64,000 nt of DNA, taken from Oceanospirillales bacterium. Its GTDB lineage: Bacteria > Pseudomonadota > Gammaproteobacteria > Pseudomonadales > Balneatricaceae. The stretch's first letter is position 1; the number at the start of each line of letters is the position of its first letter. The translations under genes were made by a program, and so were the position numbers. The stretch spans positions 248,001 through 312,000 of the forward strand of contig JAAEYW010000002.1 of the NCBI GenBank assembly GCA_018223185.1, given 5' to 3'. The notes beneath the pieces were generated by a model. The model ran no database searches, had not been told where the DNA came from, and saw only the letters and a program-made list of their open reading frames with translations. This document shows positions 28,627 to 37,472 of this stretch, piece by piece.

Positions 28627-29712
28627 ATGTTCTGCAAAACTCATATCCTGATACTCGCGGCTATCCTGATGCTGGCCGGTTGCGATCAGCAACCGCCCGC
28701 TAAAGCGCGTCAGCCAAAACCTCACCTGGTGGAAGTCCTGTCAGCCCAGCCCTCGGATATCGAGCTCGAACGAATCCGTACCGGTACACTTGAAGCGTTC
28801 CAGACCATCAATATCTATAACCAGGAAGAGGGGATCGTTACACAGATTCTGCCTCGCGAAGGCGATACCGTTCGTCGTGATGAGTTGCTCATCACACTGG
28901 ATGATCAACTGCTGAGTGCCCAGTTACAACGTGCCCGGGCGGTTCGGCAGCAGGCAGAGAAAGAACTTCAGAGAATCAGCGGCCTGATAAAACGCAACCT
29001 GACCGCACGATCAGAGCTGACACAAAAAGAGACCGATCTGGCAGTGGCCAAAGCGGACGAACAGGTGATCGCGACCCGCCTTGGCTACACCCGGATAAAA
29101 TCGCCGATTGAAGGTGTCGTAACTTCACGTCATACCGAGCCTGGAAACCTTGCAGAAAAATCGTCCTTGCTGCTGACCGTCGCCGACCTGAGCAGTCTGC
29201 GACTTAAAGTGGATGTCTCCGAACTGCTGCTCAACCAGCTGGCTATCGATATGCCGGTGGATATCGAAATAGATGCCTTACGGACGGCCAGTCGGAGCAA
29301 CGCCTTCGCGGTCTCAGGAAAAGTCAGTCGTATCTATCCGACAATTGATCCGGCAACCCGGAGCGGCACTCTGGAGATCAGTCTCAACCCGGCGCCACAG
29401 GGTGCCCGTCCAGGCCAGTTTGCCAGAGTTAAGTTTCAAATAGCCCGACAGCAGGTATTGCTACTGCCCTTCGCCAGCCTGCGCCAGTCCGACAGCGGCA
29501 GTTTTGTGTATATCACCGATAACGACAACAAAGTTAAGATACGCCCGCTGCAAACCGGCCTGAAAGCCGGTGAGCAGATAGAGGTGCTGGCAGGACTGAG
29601 CCCCGGCGACAGGGTGATCACCCGCGGATTTACCAACCTTAAACCGGGGATGCAGGTGACGGTCGTTGACCGGACCACTGACGGCAAGACTGATGGGACA
29701 GCCGCACCGTGA
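28627..29712 (+). CDS. RND efflux periplasmic adaptor (lipoprotein)
   Basis: A 361-residue membrane-fusion protein of the HlyD/AcrA family. The lipobox LAGC anchors it to the inner membrane. A biotinyl-lipoyl half-motif (GIVTQILPREGDTVRRDELLITLDD), a helical hairpin (about 95-150), the second half (IKSPIEGVVTSRHTEPGN) and beta-barrel regions follow. It links the downstream permease to an outer-membrane channel that is not encoded here. Its stop overlaps the permease start (GTGA). Confidence 0.9.
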   Translation: MFCKTHILILAAILMLAGCDQQPPAKARQPKPHLVEVLSAQPSDIELERIRTGTLEAFQTINIYNQEEGIVTQILPREGDTVRRDELLITLDDQLLSAQLQRARAVRQQAEKELQRISGLIKRNLTARSELTQKETDLAVAKADEQVIATRLGYTRIKSPIEGVVTSRHTEPGNLAEKSSLLLTVADLSSLRLKVDVSELLLNQLAIDMPVDIEIDALRTASRSNAFAVSGKVSRIYPTIDPATRSGTLEISLNPAPQGARPGQFARVKFQIARQQVLLLPFASLRQSDSGSFVYITDNDNKVKIRPLQTGLKAGEQIEVLAGLSPGDRVITRGFTNLKPGMQVTVVDRTTDGKTDGTAAP

Positions 29713-32700
29713 AACAAAAAGCCATGCGCCACTCCCGGGGACTTGCTAACTGGTCCATTCATCACCCTGTCGGCGTGGTCATGATCGCGCTGGCGGTTAT
29801 TGTACTCGGCTCTTTCGCCCTCAACCGTCTGGCTGTTGATCTGCTACCCCATATTATCTATCCGGAGATCAGGGTACGGGTGGTTGACAGTGGTGTGCCT
29901 CCCCCCGTGATGGAAGACAGGGTAACCCGAAAGCTGGAAGAGCAACTGGCGATCACTGAAGACGCCATCCATGTTCAGTCCACCACAACCCAGGGCAGCA
30001 CCACTGTGGACCTGGCTTTCGAGTATGGCAAAGATATTGATATCGCCCTGCGGGACGCCAGCACACGGCTAGACAGGGCCAGACGTACTCTGCCGGAGTC
30101 AATCGATTCACCGGTCATATATAAACTCGATCCCTCACAGATTCCGGTTATGGAGTTTGTCATCAGCTCGCCGATTCGCGACAGTGCTGCCCTGCGCCAG
30201 TGGTCTGACGATGTCATTGCAAAATGGTTGCTCAACCTGCCCGGGGTGGCTGCCGCTGAAGTGGGTGGTGGCGTGGTTCGCGAAGTACATGTAATCCCTG
30301 ATCAGCAACGGATGGCCGCTTACGATATCAGTTACAACACCCTGATCTCGGCAGTCAAAGAGGGCAATGGCGATCAGGCGGCCGGGCGGATCACCATGCC
30401 CGGCCACGAACTGAACAGCCGTATCAGTGGTCGTCTCATCTCATTAGATCAGTTACGCCAGCTCCCCATTGCCCGCAGAGGCGACTCAACCCTGACCCTG
30501 GCCGACCTGGCCCAGGTGGGTTTCAGCACGGAGGATGAACGAATTCTGATCCGGGCGGATGGTATACAGGGCATAAAACTGTCGATCCAGAAACAGCCTG
30601 CCGCCAACACCACTTATGTGGCCGATCAGGTCAAACAACGACTGGCATGGCTGCAGCAACAACAGATTATTCCTGAGGATATCAGCGTTACTCAGGTTTC
30701 AGACCAGTCGATCTATGTCAGGCAGGCCCTCAACAATGCCGCCACTGCAGCGATCAGTGGCGCGCTGCTGGCGATGGCCGTGGTCTACCTTTTTCTCGGC
30801 AATCTGCGCCACACTCTGATTATCGGCAGTGCCATACCGATAGCGATTATGTTTACCTGCGTACTGATGGGGCTGGGCGGTCTGACCCTGAATATTATGA
30901 CCCTCGGAGGACTCGCTCTGGGGATCGGTATGCTGGTGGATAACACCATTGTGATGCTGGAAAACATCAACCGACACCAGCAAAACCATGAGCATCCGCT
31001 GGCCGCAGCCAACAACGCCGCCACTGAGGTTAACAGTGCGATTATCGCCTCGACCTCAACCAATCTCTGCGCGGTATTACCCTTCCTGTTTATCGGTGGC
31101 CTCACCGGGCTGCTGTTTCAGGAACTGATTATCACGATCTCAGCGGCTATTTTTGCCTCCATGGTGATCGCGCTGACACTGGTTCCGGCACTGGCTGCCA
31201 CCACCAGACGCGCCACCAATGGCGGCGGTGTCCGCCATCTGACCGACCGCTTTTTAAAGATTCTGCAGCGCAGTTATACAGCGATCCTCAGCAGATTACT
31301 GCGTTATCGGCTATTAACGCTGTTGAGTTTCATTGCCGCGCTGGTGGTCTCTGCGCCGGTATTTGTCAGTGGTAAACAGATCTTTCTTCCGCCACTGGAT
31401 GATGGCCGGATTACCATCAGAATTACGGCGGACACCGGCATCGCCCTGACCGAGATGAACAGTCGGGTGGAGCAGCTGGAGTCACTGTTCTCCGAACAGC
31501 CGGAAACCGAAACGGTTTTTACCCTGGTGGGCGGTTCCGTTTTCGGGCGTTCTCAACGGGAGCAGTCCAACCGCTCTACCGTGATTGTACAACTGAAATC
31601 GGTTGCCGAACGGGACCTGTCCAGCAATCAGTGGATCGAACGGCTACAAAAACAGATAGCTAAACTGCAGCTGGCAGGATTCACGGTGCGCATGACACAG
31701 CGCGGCATCAGAGGCATTCGCACAAACAGCGGCAACGAGGATATCAGTCTGCGCCTGCAGGGTCCGGATAATAAAACCCTCACCCGTCTGGCAGAGCAGC
31801 TGACAACCGAGCTAAAAAAACTGCCACAGCTGCGCAACCTGAGCCATTCGGCGGAAGATCAGCTCAATGAGCTGTCGATCACCCTCGACCGGGTGCGTGC
31901 CAGCCAGTCAGGTATAGAGCTGGCAGACCTGATAGAGGCAACCCAGATCGCCCTGCAGGGAAAAGTTATCAGCGAATTTATCACCGATGACCATGCCTAC
32001 GATATCCGTCTCAGGCTGGCTGAACAGCACTTCAACACACCCGAGTCGATGGAGACACTGCTGCTGTTTCCCGGCACCGGAACATCGCTGCCGGTACATC
32101 TGTCTGATGTTGCCAGCCTTCAGCTGATCGAATCACCGGCCAGTATTCAGCGGGATAATCAGATGCGTATCATCGAAATATCGGCGTCACTGGCACCCGA
32201 TATCACCCTGGGCGAAGCCCTGTCGGCAATCAATACGATACGCGGCAGCTTTGATATGCCATCGGGCTATACACTCTATGACGGGGGTTCGGAGAAAGTG
32301 CTGGCAGAACAGAGTAAACTCACCAGCCTGCTGCTGGGTCTGGCGCTGTTTCTGGTATTTGTGGTGATGGCGATCCAGTATGAATCTCTGCGTAATCCGC
32401 TGATCATTATGTTTGGCGTGCCCTTTGCAGCCATTGGCGTCGCAGCCGGGATCTGGTTAATCGCCCTGCCGCTCTCAATGCCGGTATGGCTGGGTATGAT
32501 TATGCTGACCGGCATTGTGGTCAACAACGCCATATTGCTGATTGAGTATGTAGAACTTTCAAGGGACAGCGGCAACAGCATCACCGACGCGATTCTGGAG
32601 GCCGCCAGACTGCGCCTGCGGCCGATTATCATGACCACCCTGAGCACAGTCGCCGGAATGCTGCCATTGGCACTGGGGTGGGGTGACGGCGCTGAGATGC

Positions 32701-32825
32701 TTCAACCTCTGGCCGTCACTGTAATCTGGGGACTGAGCTTCTCAATGCTGGTGAGTCTGGTACTTATTCCAGTCACCTACCATCTGGTCAATGAACGCGG
32801 TTCGAATAACCGTTCAGCTTACTGA
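29709..32825 (+). CDS. RND efflux permease
   Basis: A 1038-residue inner-membrane pump of the AcrB/HAE1 group with two repeats of six helices and large periplasmic loops. Visible markers are the first helix after a short cytoplasmic start, the ALxxGIGMLVDNTIVMLENI block of helix 4 with its proton-relay Asp, and the second-half GIVVNNAILLIEYVE. It starts at GTG, overlapping the adaptor stop by four bases. Substrate cannot be read; the HAE1 type usually exports hydrophobic drugs or lipids. Confidence 0.92.
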   Translation: MKQKAMRHSRGLANWSIHHPVGVVMIALAVIVLGSFALNRLAVDLLPHIIYPEIRVRVVDSGVPPPVMEDRVTRKLEEQLAITEDAIHVQSTTTQGSTTVDLAFEYGKDIDIALRDASTRLDRARRTLPESIDSPVIYKLDPSQIPVMEFVISSPIRDSAALRQWSDDVIAKWLLNLPGVAAAEVGGGVVREVHVIPDQQRMAAYDISYNTLISAVKEGNGDQAAGRITMPGHELNSRISGRLISLDQLRQLPIARRGDSTLTLADLAQVGFSTEDERILIRADGIQGIKLSIQKQPAANTTYVADQVKQRLAWLQQQQIIPEDISVTQVSDQSIYVRQALNNAATAAISGALLAMAVVYLFLGNLRHTLIIGSAIPIAIMFTCVLMGLGGLTLNIMTLGGLALGIGMLVDNTIVMLENINRHQQNHEHPLAAANNAATEVNSAIIASTSTNLCAVLPFLFIGGLTGLLFQELIITISAAIFASMVIALTLVPALAATTRRATNGGGVRHLTDRFLKILQRSYTAILSRLLRYRLLTLLSFIAALVVSAPVFVSGKQIFLPPLDDGRITIRITADTGIALTEMNSRVEQLESLFSEQPETETVFTLVGGSVFGRSQREQSNRSTVIVQLKSVAERDLSSNQWIERLQKQIAKLQLAGFTVRMTQRGIRGIRTNSGNEDISLRLQGPDNKTLTRLAEQLTTELKKLPQLRNLSHSAEDQLNELSITLDRVRASQSGIELADLIEATQIALQGKVISEFITDDHAYDIRLRLAEQHFNTPESMETLLLFPGTGTSLPVHLSDVASLQLIESPASIQRDNQMRIIEISASLAPDITLGEALSAINTIRGSFDMPSGYTLYDGGSEKVLAEQSKLTSLLLGLALFLVFVVMAIQYESLRNPLIIMFGVPFAAIGVAAGIWLIALPLSMPVWLGMIMLTGIVVNNAILLIEYVELSRDSGNSITDAILEAARLRLRPIIMTTLSTVAGMLPLALGWGDGAEMLQPLAVTVIWGLSFSMLVSLVLIPVTYHLVNERGSNNRSAY

Positions 32826-32851
32826 GCGCTCTTTAGCGCTCTTTAGCGCTC
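32825..32851 (+). repeat. Short tandem repeat after the RND operon
   Basis: The 10-bp unit AGCGCTCTTT occurs 2.7 times in tandem, beginning at the last base of the permease stop. The outer copies also form an inverted repeat (TGAGCGCT with AGCGCTCA), so it may act as a weak terminator. Confidence 0.6.
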
Positions 32852-32917
32852 AGGCATTCCATCATTTTAAAAGGCAGAAAGTGTCTGTGATGCGTTATCC
32901 ACAGGTATATTCACTAC

Positions 32918-33652
32918 TTACTCTTTCTCTATTGCTGCGCGAATAATGCTCTTCTCTTCCTGCTCAATCTGACGCAGGGAATCACTGACATGCTTTACAT
33001 GGGCCATCGCCGCTTTCTGGGCCCACTCTTCCTGACGACTGATCACTGCGTGATAGATCTGGCGGTGATGTTTATCAATCTGTTGCTTAAAGGCCTTACG
33101 ATGACTCAGGTTCAAGACTGAAGCCTGCACCGAATGCAGCATTAACTGTTTAAGACTGTCGAGCACATGTACCAGCACCGGATTATGTGAAGCTTTAGCG
33201 ATCGCCTGATGAAACGCATGATCAAGAGAGGCATTGGTTAATGGATTAGCGACCTCCATCGCCTCAAATGCTTTGGTAATTTCATACTGATCTTTCTCCG
33301 TGGCCCTTTGTGCGGCAAGGCTGGCGGCTTGTCCTTCAAGCTGCGCACGTACTTCAAACAGATCATAAAGTGTTCTTGAGTGGCCAAAAAAGAGCTGAAG
33401 TAGCGGGCTGCTCTCTTCCGGTTCAGCAATGATCCTGGCTACAAAAGACCCCTTGCCGTGACGGGTTTCAACCACACCCCGTCCCTGTAGTTCATGCAGC
33501 GCTTCCCTAATGATCGAACGGGAAACACCCAGTTTGACGGAAAGCTGCCGTTCCGAAGGCATCTTCTGTTCAGGTGCAAGGCTGCCATCAAGAATCAACT
33601 GCTCCAGATGATGGGCAATCGAATGGGCAATCGAGGGTGCAGGCGTTGGCAT
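32918..33652 (-). CDS. FadR-type GntR family regulator (GlcC-like)
   Basis: A 244-residue repressor or activator. The N-terminal winged helix (MPSERQLSVKLGVSRSIIREALHELQGRGVVETRHGKGSFV) is GntR, and the C-terminal all-helical FCD domain binds a small acid through Asp/His residues such as LDHAFHQAIAKASHNP. It is divergent from a TRAP and glycolate operon, so a GlcC-like role responding to glycolate is inferred. A perfect operator (33678-33692) lies 26 bp upstream of its start, suggesting autoregulation. Confidence 0.9.
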   Translation of the reverse strand: MPTPAPSIAHSIAHHLEQLILDGSLAPEQKMPSERQLSVKLGVSRSIIREALHELQGRGVVETRHGKGSFVARIIAEPEESSPLLQLFFGHSRTLYDLFEVRAQLEGQAASLAAQRATEKDQYEITKAFEAMEVANPLTNASLDHAFHQAIAKASHNPVLVHVLDSLKQLMLHSVQASVLNLSHRKAFKQQIDKHHRQIYHAVISRQEEWAQKAAMAHVKHVSDSLRQIEQEEKSIIRAAIEKE

Positions 33653-33677
33653 AATAGATTCACATCACTCATTTCTG

Positions 33678-33692
33678 ACTGGTTGGACCAGT
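33678..33692. promoter_or_regulatory. FadR-type operator, regulator side
   Basis: The perfect palindrome ACTGGT-TGG-ACCAGT contains TGGT-N3-ACCA, the consensus of FadR-subfamily regulators. Confidence 0.85.
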
Positions 33693-33786
33693 TGTACTTC
33701 ACGGTTCGACTGTCACTTAAAGCAACTCATCGGCCCCAGATAATATGAACTATAGCCGGTCATAGATCCATCAGGGAGCGTTAAAA

Positions 33787-33801
33787 ACTGGTAGGACCAG
33801 T
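33787..33801. promoter_or_regulatory. FadR-type operator, transporter side
   Basis: The perfect palindrome ACTGGT-AGG-ACCAGT is identical in its half-sites to the operator 109 bp away (about ten helical turns), which would permit looping. Confidence 0.85.
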
Positions 33802-33830
33802 CATGAAAGCCTTGGACGGGGGGAATACTG

Positions 33831-33899
33831 ATGTTCAGTATCTCTACTTTGCTACGTCTGGCAGGACAGTTCGATTTTGAATCATTGCCGGATGCGTGA
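33831..33899 (+). CDS. Possible 22-residue leader peptide
   Basis: An ATG with a strong purine-rich site (GGGGGGA, six to seven bases upstream) opens a 22-codon frame, MFSISTLLRLAGQFDFESLP then DA, ending 49 bp before the TRAP binding-protein gene. The downstream operator lies ahead of it, so it would be in the 5' leader. The ribosome binding site is the main evidence. It is unrecognised; it could be a translated leader or chance. Confidence 0.35.
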   Translation: MFSISTLLRLAGQFDFESLPDA

Positions 33900-33948
33900 G
33901 TAAAAAGCCTGATACTAAAAAAATAACAAGGTACCGGAGAAGAAACTT

Positions 33949-35076
33949 ATGAAGTTCAATAAGACCCAATCACCCTCAGCGAACAAGAGTGCCCGTCGTG
34001 GCTTTATTAAATCCATCGCGTTCACTACCGCTGCAATAGCAGGCGGTGCGATGATCGCAAGTCCTCAGCTTATGGCCGCAGGCCAGACCTGGAAAATTCA
34101 GTCTACCTGGGATGCAGGCACCGTTGGCTATTCAATGTTTGAAGAGTGGTGTCAGGGCATAGAGGAAAAAACCGGAGGTGAGCTGACGTTTAAAGCGTTC
34201 CCGGCAAAGTCGGTTGCGGCAGACAACAACGCCCTGTTCGACTCAGTGCGCAGCGGCGTTTTACAAGGCATGAATCCATTTACACTGTACTGGTCAGGTA
34301 AGATTCCTGCGTCTGTTTTCCTTTCTTCGTATCCTGCAGGTCCTGATCAGCCGGCTCAGTGGGACACTATGTTCTACAGCTTAGGTATGTTAGAAAAAAC
34401 CCGCGAAATCTATAAAAAACTCGGCTTGTTTTATGTTGGACCCATCCAGCACGATGCCAATATTATCCATTCAAAAAAGCCGGTCAACTCACTGGATGAC
34501 CTGAATGGCATGAAAATTCGCCTCCCGGGCGGAATGGTCGCAGAAGTGTTCCAGAAATTTGGCGTATCAAGCGTGAGCCTGCCGGGTTCAGATATCTTCC
34601 CCGCTCTTGAGAAAGGCACTATCGATGCTGCCGATTATGTTGGACCTGCGGTCAACTATGAACTCGGCTTCAGCCAGGTAACAGACAATATCTTATTCGG
34701 ACCTCCCGGTGTGATGTCGGTTTACCAGCCTGTTGATTTGATGGACCTTACCGTAAACCTTCGTTCGTGGAACAAGTTGACACCAAAAGTTCAGCAAATT
34801 GTTGAAGATGAAGTGCGCAATTATTCCCAGCGTCATTATCAGACCATCCAGAAACGTAACATCGAAGCAATGGAGAAGTTTAAGGCCGATGGTAGCAAGG
34901 TGTCCCGCCTCAGTCAGGAAGACATGGTGCGCTTCCGTAAAGCAGCCATTCCTGTCTGGTACAAGTGGGCTAATAAAAACCAGGATGCCCGGGAGATCTT
35001 TGATATCCAGCTTAAGTACATGATGAACGATACGGTTGGTTACATCACTCCGGAAGATATAAAGGGTATGGAATAA
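33949..35076 (+). CDS. TRAP transporter substrate-binding protein (DctP)
   Basis: A 375-residue periplasmic solute receptor. The N-terminus carries a twin-arginine signal (ARRGFIKS, then a hydrophobic stretch to MAA-G), so it is exported folded. The mature protein has the DctP/TakP outline (WDAGTVGYSMFEEW, SYPAGPDQPAQWDTMF, GMKIRLPGGMVAEVFQKFG). The conserved Arg in that last motif contacts the substrate carboxylate. Position before malate synthase and glcDEF suggests glycolate or another 2-hydroxy/2-oxo acid. GGAGAAG precedes the ATG. A hairpin after the gene would keep it in excess over the permease. Confidence 0.92.
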   Translation: MKFNKTQSPSANKSARRGFIKSIAFTTAAIAGGAMIASPQLMAAGQTWKIQSTWDAGTVGYSMFEEWCQGIEEKTGGELTFKAFPAKSVAADNNALFDSVRSGVLQGMNPFTLYWSGKIPASVFLSSYPAGPDQPAQWDTMFYSLGMLEKTREIYKKLGLFYVGPIQHDANIIHSKKPVNSLDDLNGMKIRLPGGMVAEVFQKFGVSSVSLPGSDIFPALEKGTIDAADYVGPAVNYELGFSQVTDNILFGPPGVMSVYQPVDLMDLTVNLRSWNKLTPKVQQIVEDEVRNYSQRHYQTIQKRNIEAMEKFKADGSKVSRLSQEDMVRFRKAAIPVWYKWANKNQDAREIFDIQLKYMMNDTVGYITPEDIKGME

Positions 35077-35087
35077 CCGTTACTGAA

Positions 35088-35117
35088 GGGGGACGTCTGT
35101 TTGCTCCCCCATTTTTT
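35088..35117 (+). terminator. Hairpin between TRAP dctP and dctQ
   Basis: GGGGGA and TCCCCC enclose an 11-base loop, followed by ATTTTTT. A partial terminator at this position is common in TRAP operons. Confidence 0.65.
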
Positions 35118-35133
35118 ACAGAGGTAGTAAATC

Positions 35134-35835
35134 ATGTCCGATTTAGAAGGGTTTGGTTTTGTCATGCCCCATTGGCTGTATTGGGGCTGGCTGGCGGTAA
35201 TGCCGCTGATAATGATCGCGTTAGAACGTTTTAATAAGAAAAAAACAGCAAATGATCCACACAATCATCCATACATGGGTGAAGTGCTTGCAGATGAAGA
35301 TCCGATTATCCATCACCATGAAAAAGGCAACCTGTTTTGCCGCGCAGTGGACTGGATAACCGAGAACTCAGGCATATTTATATCCTTCTGGACCGTGAAC
35401 GCCGTATGCTTTTATTTCTTCGAAGTGGTAATGCGTTACCTGTTTAATATGCCAACTATCTGGGTCCATGAAGCAAGCTTCCTGTTACTGGGTATGCAGT
35501 ATTTATTGGCCGGAGGATTTGCACTCTTACATGGAGCCCACGTCCGGGTGGACGTGATGTATAACTTTTTACCCGAGCGTGGCCGTGTCGGCATGGACAT
35601 ATTCACCTCGATATTCTTCTTTATTTTCGCTATCGCGCTGATGCTGACCTCCTGGACTTTCTTTCAGGACTCATTAGCAATGGGGGAAACAACGGTTGAA
35701 ACATGGGGTATTCAATACTGGCCGGTTAAGGCGCTGATGTTTGTAGGCTCTGTTTTACTGTTGTTGGCAGGAATCTCCAAGTTAATTAAGGATATCGTTT
35801 TGTATATTCGGATGGGCCGGGGTGAAGCGCTATGA
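35134..35835 (+). CDS. TRAP transporter small permease (DctQ)
   Basis: A 233-residue membrane protein of the DctQ family with four main helices plus an extra N-terminal helix (about 10-28). The block SFLLLGMQYLLAGGFALLHGAHVRVDV is the DctQ signature. It overlaps dctM by four bases (ATGA), so the two are translationally coupled. Confidence 0.9.
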   Translation: MSDLEGFGFVMPHWLYWGWLAVMPLIMIALERFNKKKTANDPHNHPYMGEVLADEDPIIHHHEKGNLFCRAVDWITENSGIFISFWTVNAVCFYFFEVVMRYLFNMPTIWVHEASFLLLGMQYLLAGGFALLHGAHVRVDVMYNFLPERGRVGMDIFTSIFFFIFAIALMLTSWTFFQDSLAMGETTVETWGIQYWPVKALMFVGSVLLLLAGISKLIKDIVLYIRMGRGEAL

Positions 35836-37382
35836 ACGCTAATACAATGAATACAACTATGGCTAAACACGCTTCACAGTCCTTTATTGGTCATATTGGC
35901 CATTGGCTGATGATCATATCAACGCTTGCTTTTGGCTTCGTACTGGCCGTTGAAGTCATCAATATTGTGTTTTATGACGCGTACAGCGAAGACTTCTTCC
36001 TGTTCCGCTTTGCCGGTAGCTTAAGTGATCTTGAAATCGGGCCACTGACCTACTTAATGTTCGGTTCGCTGCTTGTAGCGCTGATGATGGGTCTGCCTCT
36101 GGCCTTTGTAACCGGTGGTCTGGGCGTCATGTTCGTCTACCTGGTAGGCGACAGCGCCATGCTGAATATCATCCCGGGGCGTATATTCCCGATGATGACC
36201 AATTCAGATCTGGCGGCAATTCCACTGTTCATCTTTATGGCGTCCATGCTGGAAAGAGCCGGACTCATCGAAGAGATGTTCAACGTTGTCTATAAGTGGA
36301 TGGGGGGCCTCGACGGAGGACTGGCAACTGCAACGATTCTGGCCTCGACAATTCTTGCGGCGATGGTCGGCGTCATCGGAGCTGCCGTTGTAACAATGGG
36401 TATTATCGCGCTGCCAGCAATGCTTAAGCGTGGTTATGATCCACAGATTGCACTGGGCTCCATCATGGCAGGTGGCACGCTGGGTATCCTTATCCCGCCA
36501 TCCATTCTGGCCATTCTATATGCAGTTGTGGCACAGCAATCGGTGGGTGAACTCTATCTGGGAGCCATTATTCCAGGGTTGATGTTATCCGGGATGTACA
36601 TCTTATATGTCCTCATCCGTACCAAGCTGAATCCTACACTGGGGCCTGCGGTGCCTCTTGAAGAGCGGATCACACTCAAAGAAAAAGTGCTGCTGTTAAA
36701 AGACCTTGTCGCACCACTGTTTCTGGTGATGCTGGTACTGGGTCTGCTATTTGGTGGTATTGCAACGCCTGTGGAAGCTGCCGGTATCGGTTCGTTCGGA
36801 GCAATTCTGGTTGCCTGGAAACATAAAGTTTTCTCGGTTGAGGCTCTCAAAGATGCGTCGATAACCACTGCCAGAGCATCAGCAATGGTGTTATGGATCA
36901 TGTTCGGTGCTTCGGTATTCGTTGGTTTCTACATCTTGCAGGGCGGTCAGGAGTTCATTACGGCATCCATTCTCGGTACCGGAATGTCTGCTTACGGAAT
37001 TCTGTTCCTGTTAATGGCTTTGCTGGTAGTGCTGGGGATGTTCCTCGACTGGGTAGGGATTCTGCTTCTGGCGGTACCCATCTTTATCCCGATTGTTAAG
37101 GCACTTCAATTCGATGGCTTGTTCGGCATGCCAGCGGTGTCCAGCGATGATGTTATTTTATGGTTTGGTGTTCTGTATCTGGTAAACATGCAGATGTCTT
37201 TCCTGAGTCCTCCGTTTGGTTATGCACTGTTCTATATCAAAGGGGTATGCCCTCCGGAAATATCCATGGGAACGATCTTCAAATCATCTCTGGTTTTCCT
37301 CGCACTGCAGTGCCTTGGTCTGCTGCTCTGCATCGTATTTCCGGGCCTTGTCACCTGGTTACCCTCAATGGTGTATGGCTGA
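35832..37382 (+). CDS. TRAP transporter large permease (DctM)
   Basis: A 516-residue DctM permease with about 12-14 helices that drives uptake with a sodium gradient. Typical segments are GLPLAFVTGGLGVMFVYLVG, IPLFIFMASMLERAGLIEEMF, GTLGILIPPSILAILYA and ATPVEAAGIGSFGAI. It forms one transporter with the two preceding genes. Confidence 0.93.
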   Translation: MNANTMNTTMAKHASQSFIGHIGHWLMIISTLAFGFVLAVEVINIVFYDAYSEDFFLFRFAGSLSDLEIGPLTYLMFGSLLVALMMGLPLAFVTGGLGVMFVYLVGDSAMLNIIPGRIFPMMTNSDLAAIPLFIFMASMLERAGLIEEMFNVVYKWMGGLDGGLATATILASTILAAMVGVIGAAVVTMGIIALPAMLKRGYDPQIALGSIMAGGTLGILIPPSILAILYAVVAQQSVGELYLGAIIPGLMLSGMYILYVLIRTKLNPTLGPAVPLEERITLKEKVLLLKDLVAPLFLVMLVLGLLFGGIATPVEAAGIGSFGAILVAWKHKVFSVEALKDASITTARASAMVLWIMFGASVFVGFYILQGGQEFITASILGTGMSAYGILFLLMALLVVLGMFLDWVGILLLAVPIFIPIVKALQFDGLFGMPAVSSDDVILWFGVLYLVNMQMSFLSPPFGYALFYIKGVCPPEISMGTIFKSSLVFLALQCLGLLLCIVFPGLVTWLPSMVYG

Positions 37383-37472
37383 CAATAACGACTAGAAACG
37401 GATAGGAGAACGGACTCTCCTCTTTCTACGCAACGCGATGGAGCCGCCCTCTCAACAAAAGGACAGGCAACA

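Larger units (their letters stand above)
33653..33948. other. Regulator/TRAP divergent control region
   Basis: About 296 bp with two perfect operators (33678-33692 and 33787-33801) and a possible 22-codon leader ORF (33831-33899), each listed separately. Confidence 0.8.

Noticed and set aside
33871..33895. A sigma-54-like TGGCAG element before dctP
   Set aside because: The -12 element reads TTCG rather than TTGC, so the essential GC is missing.
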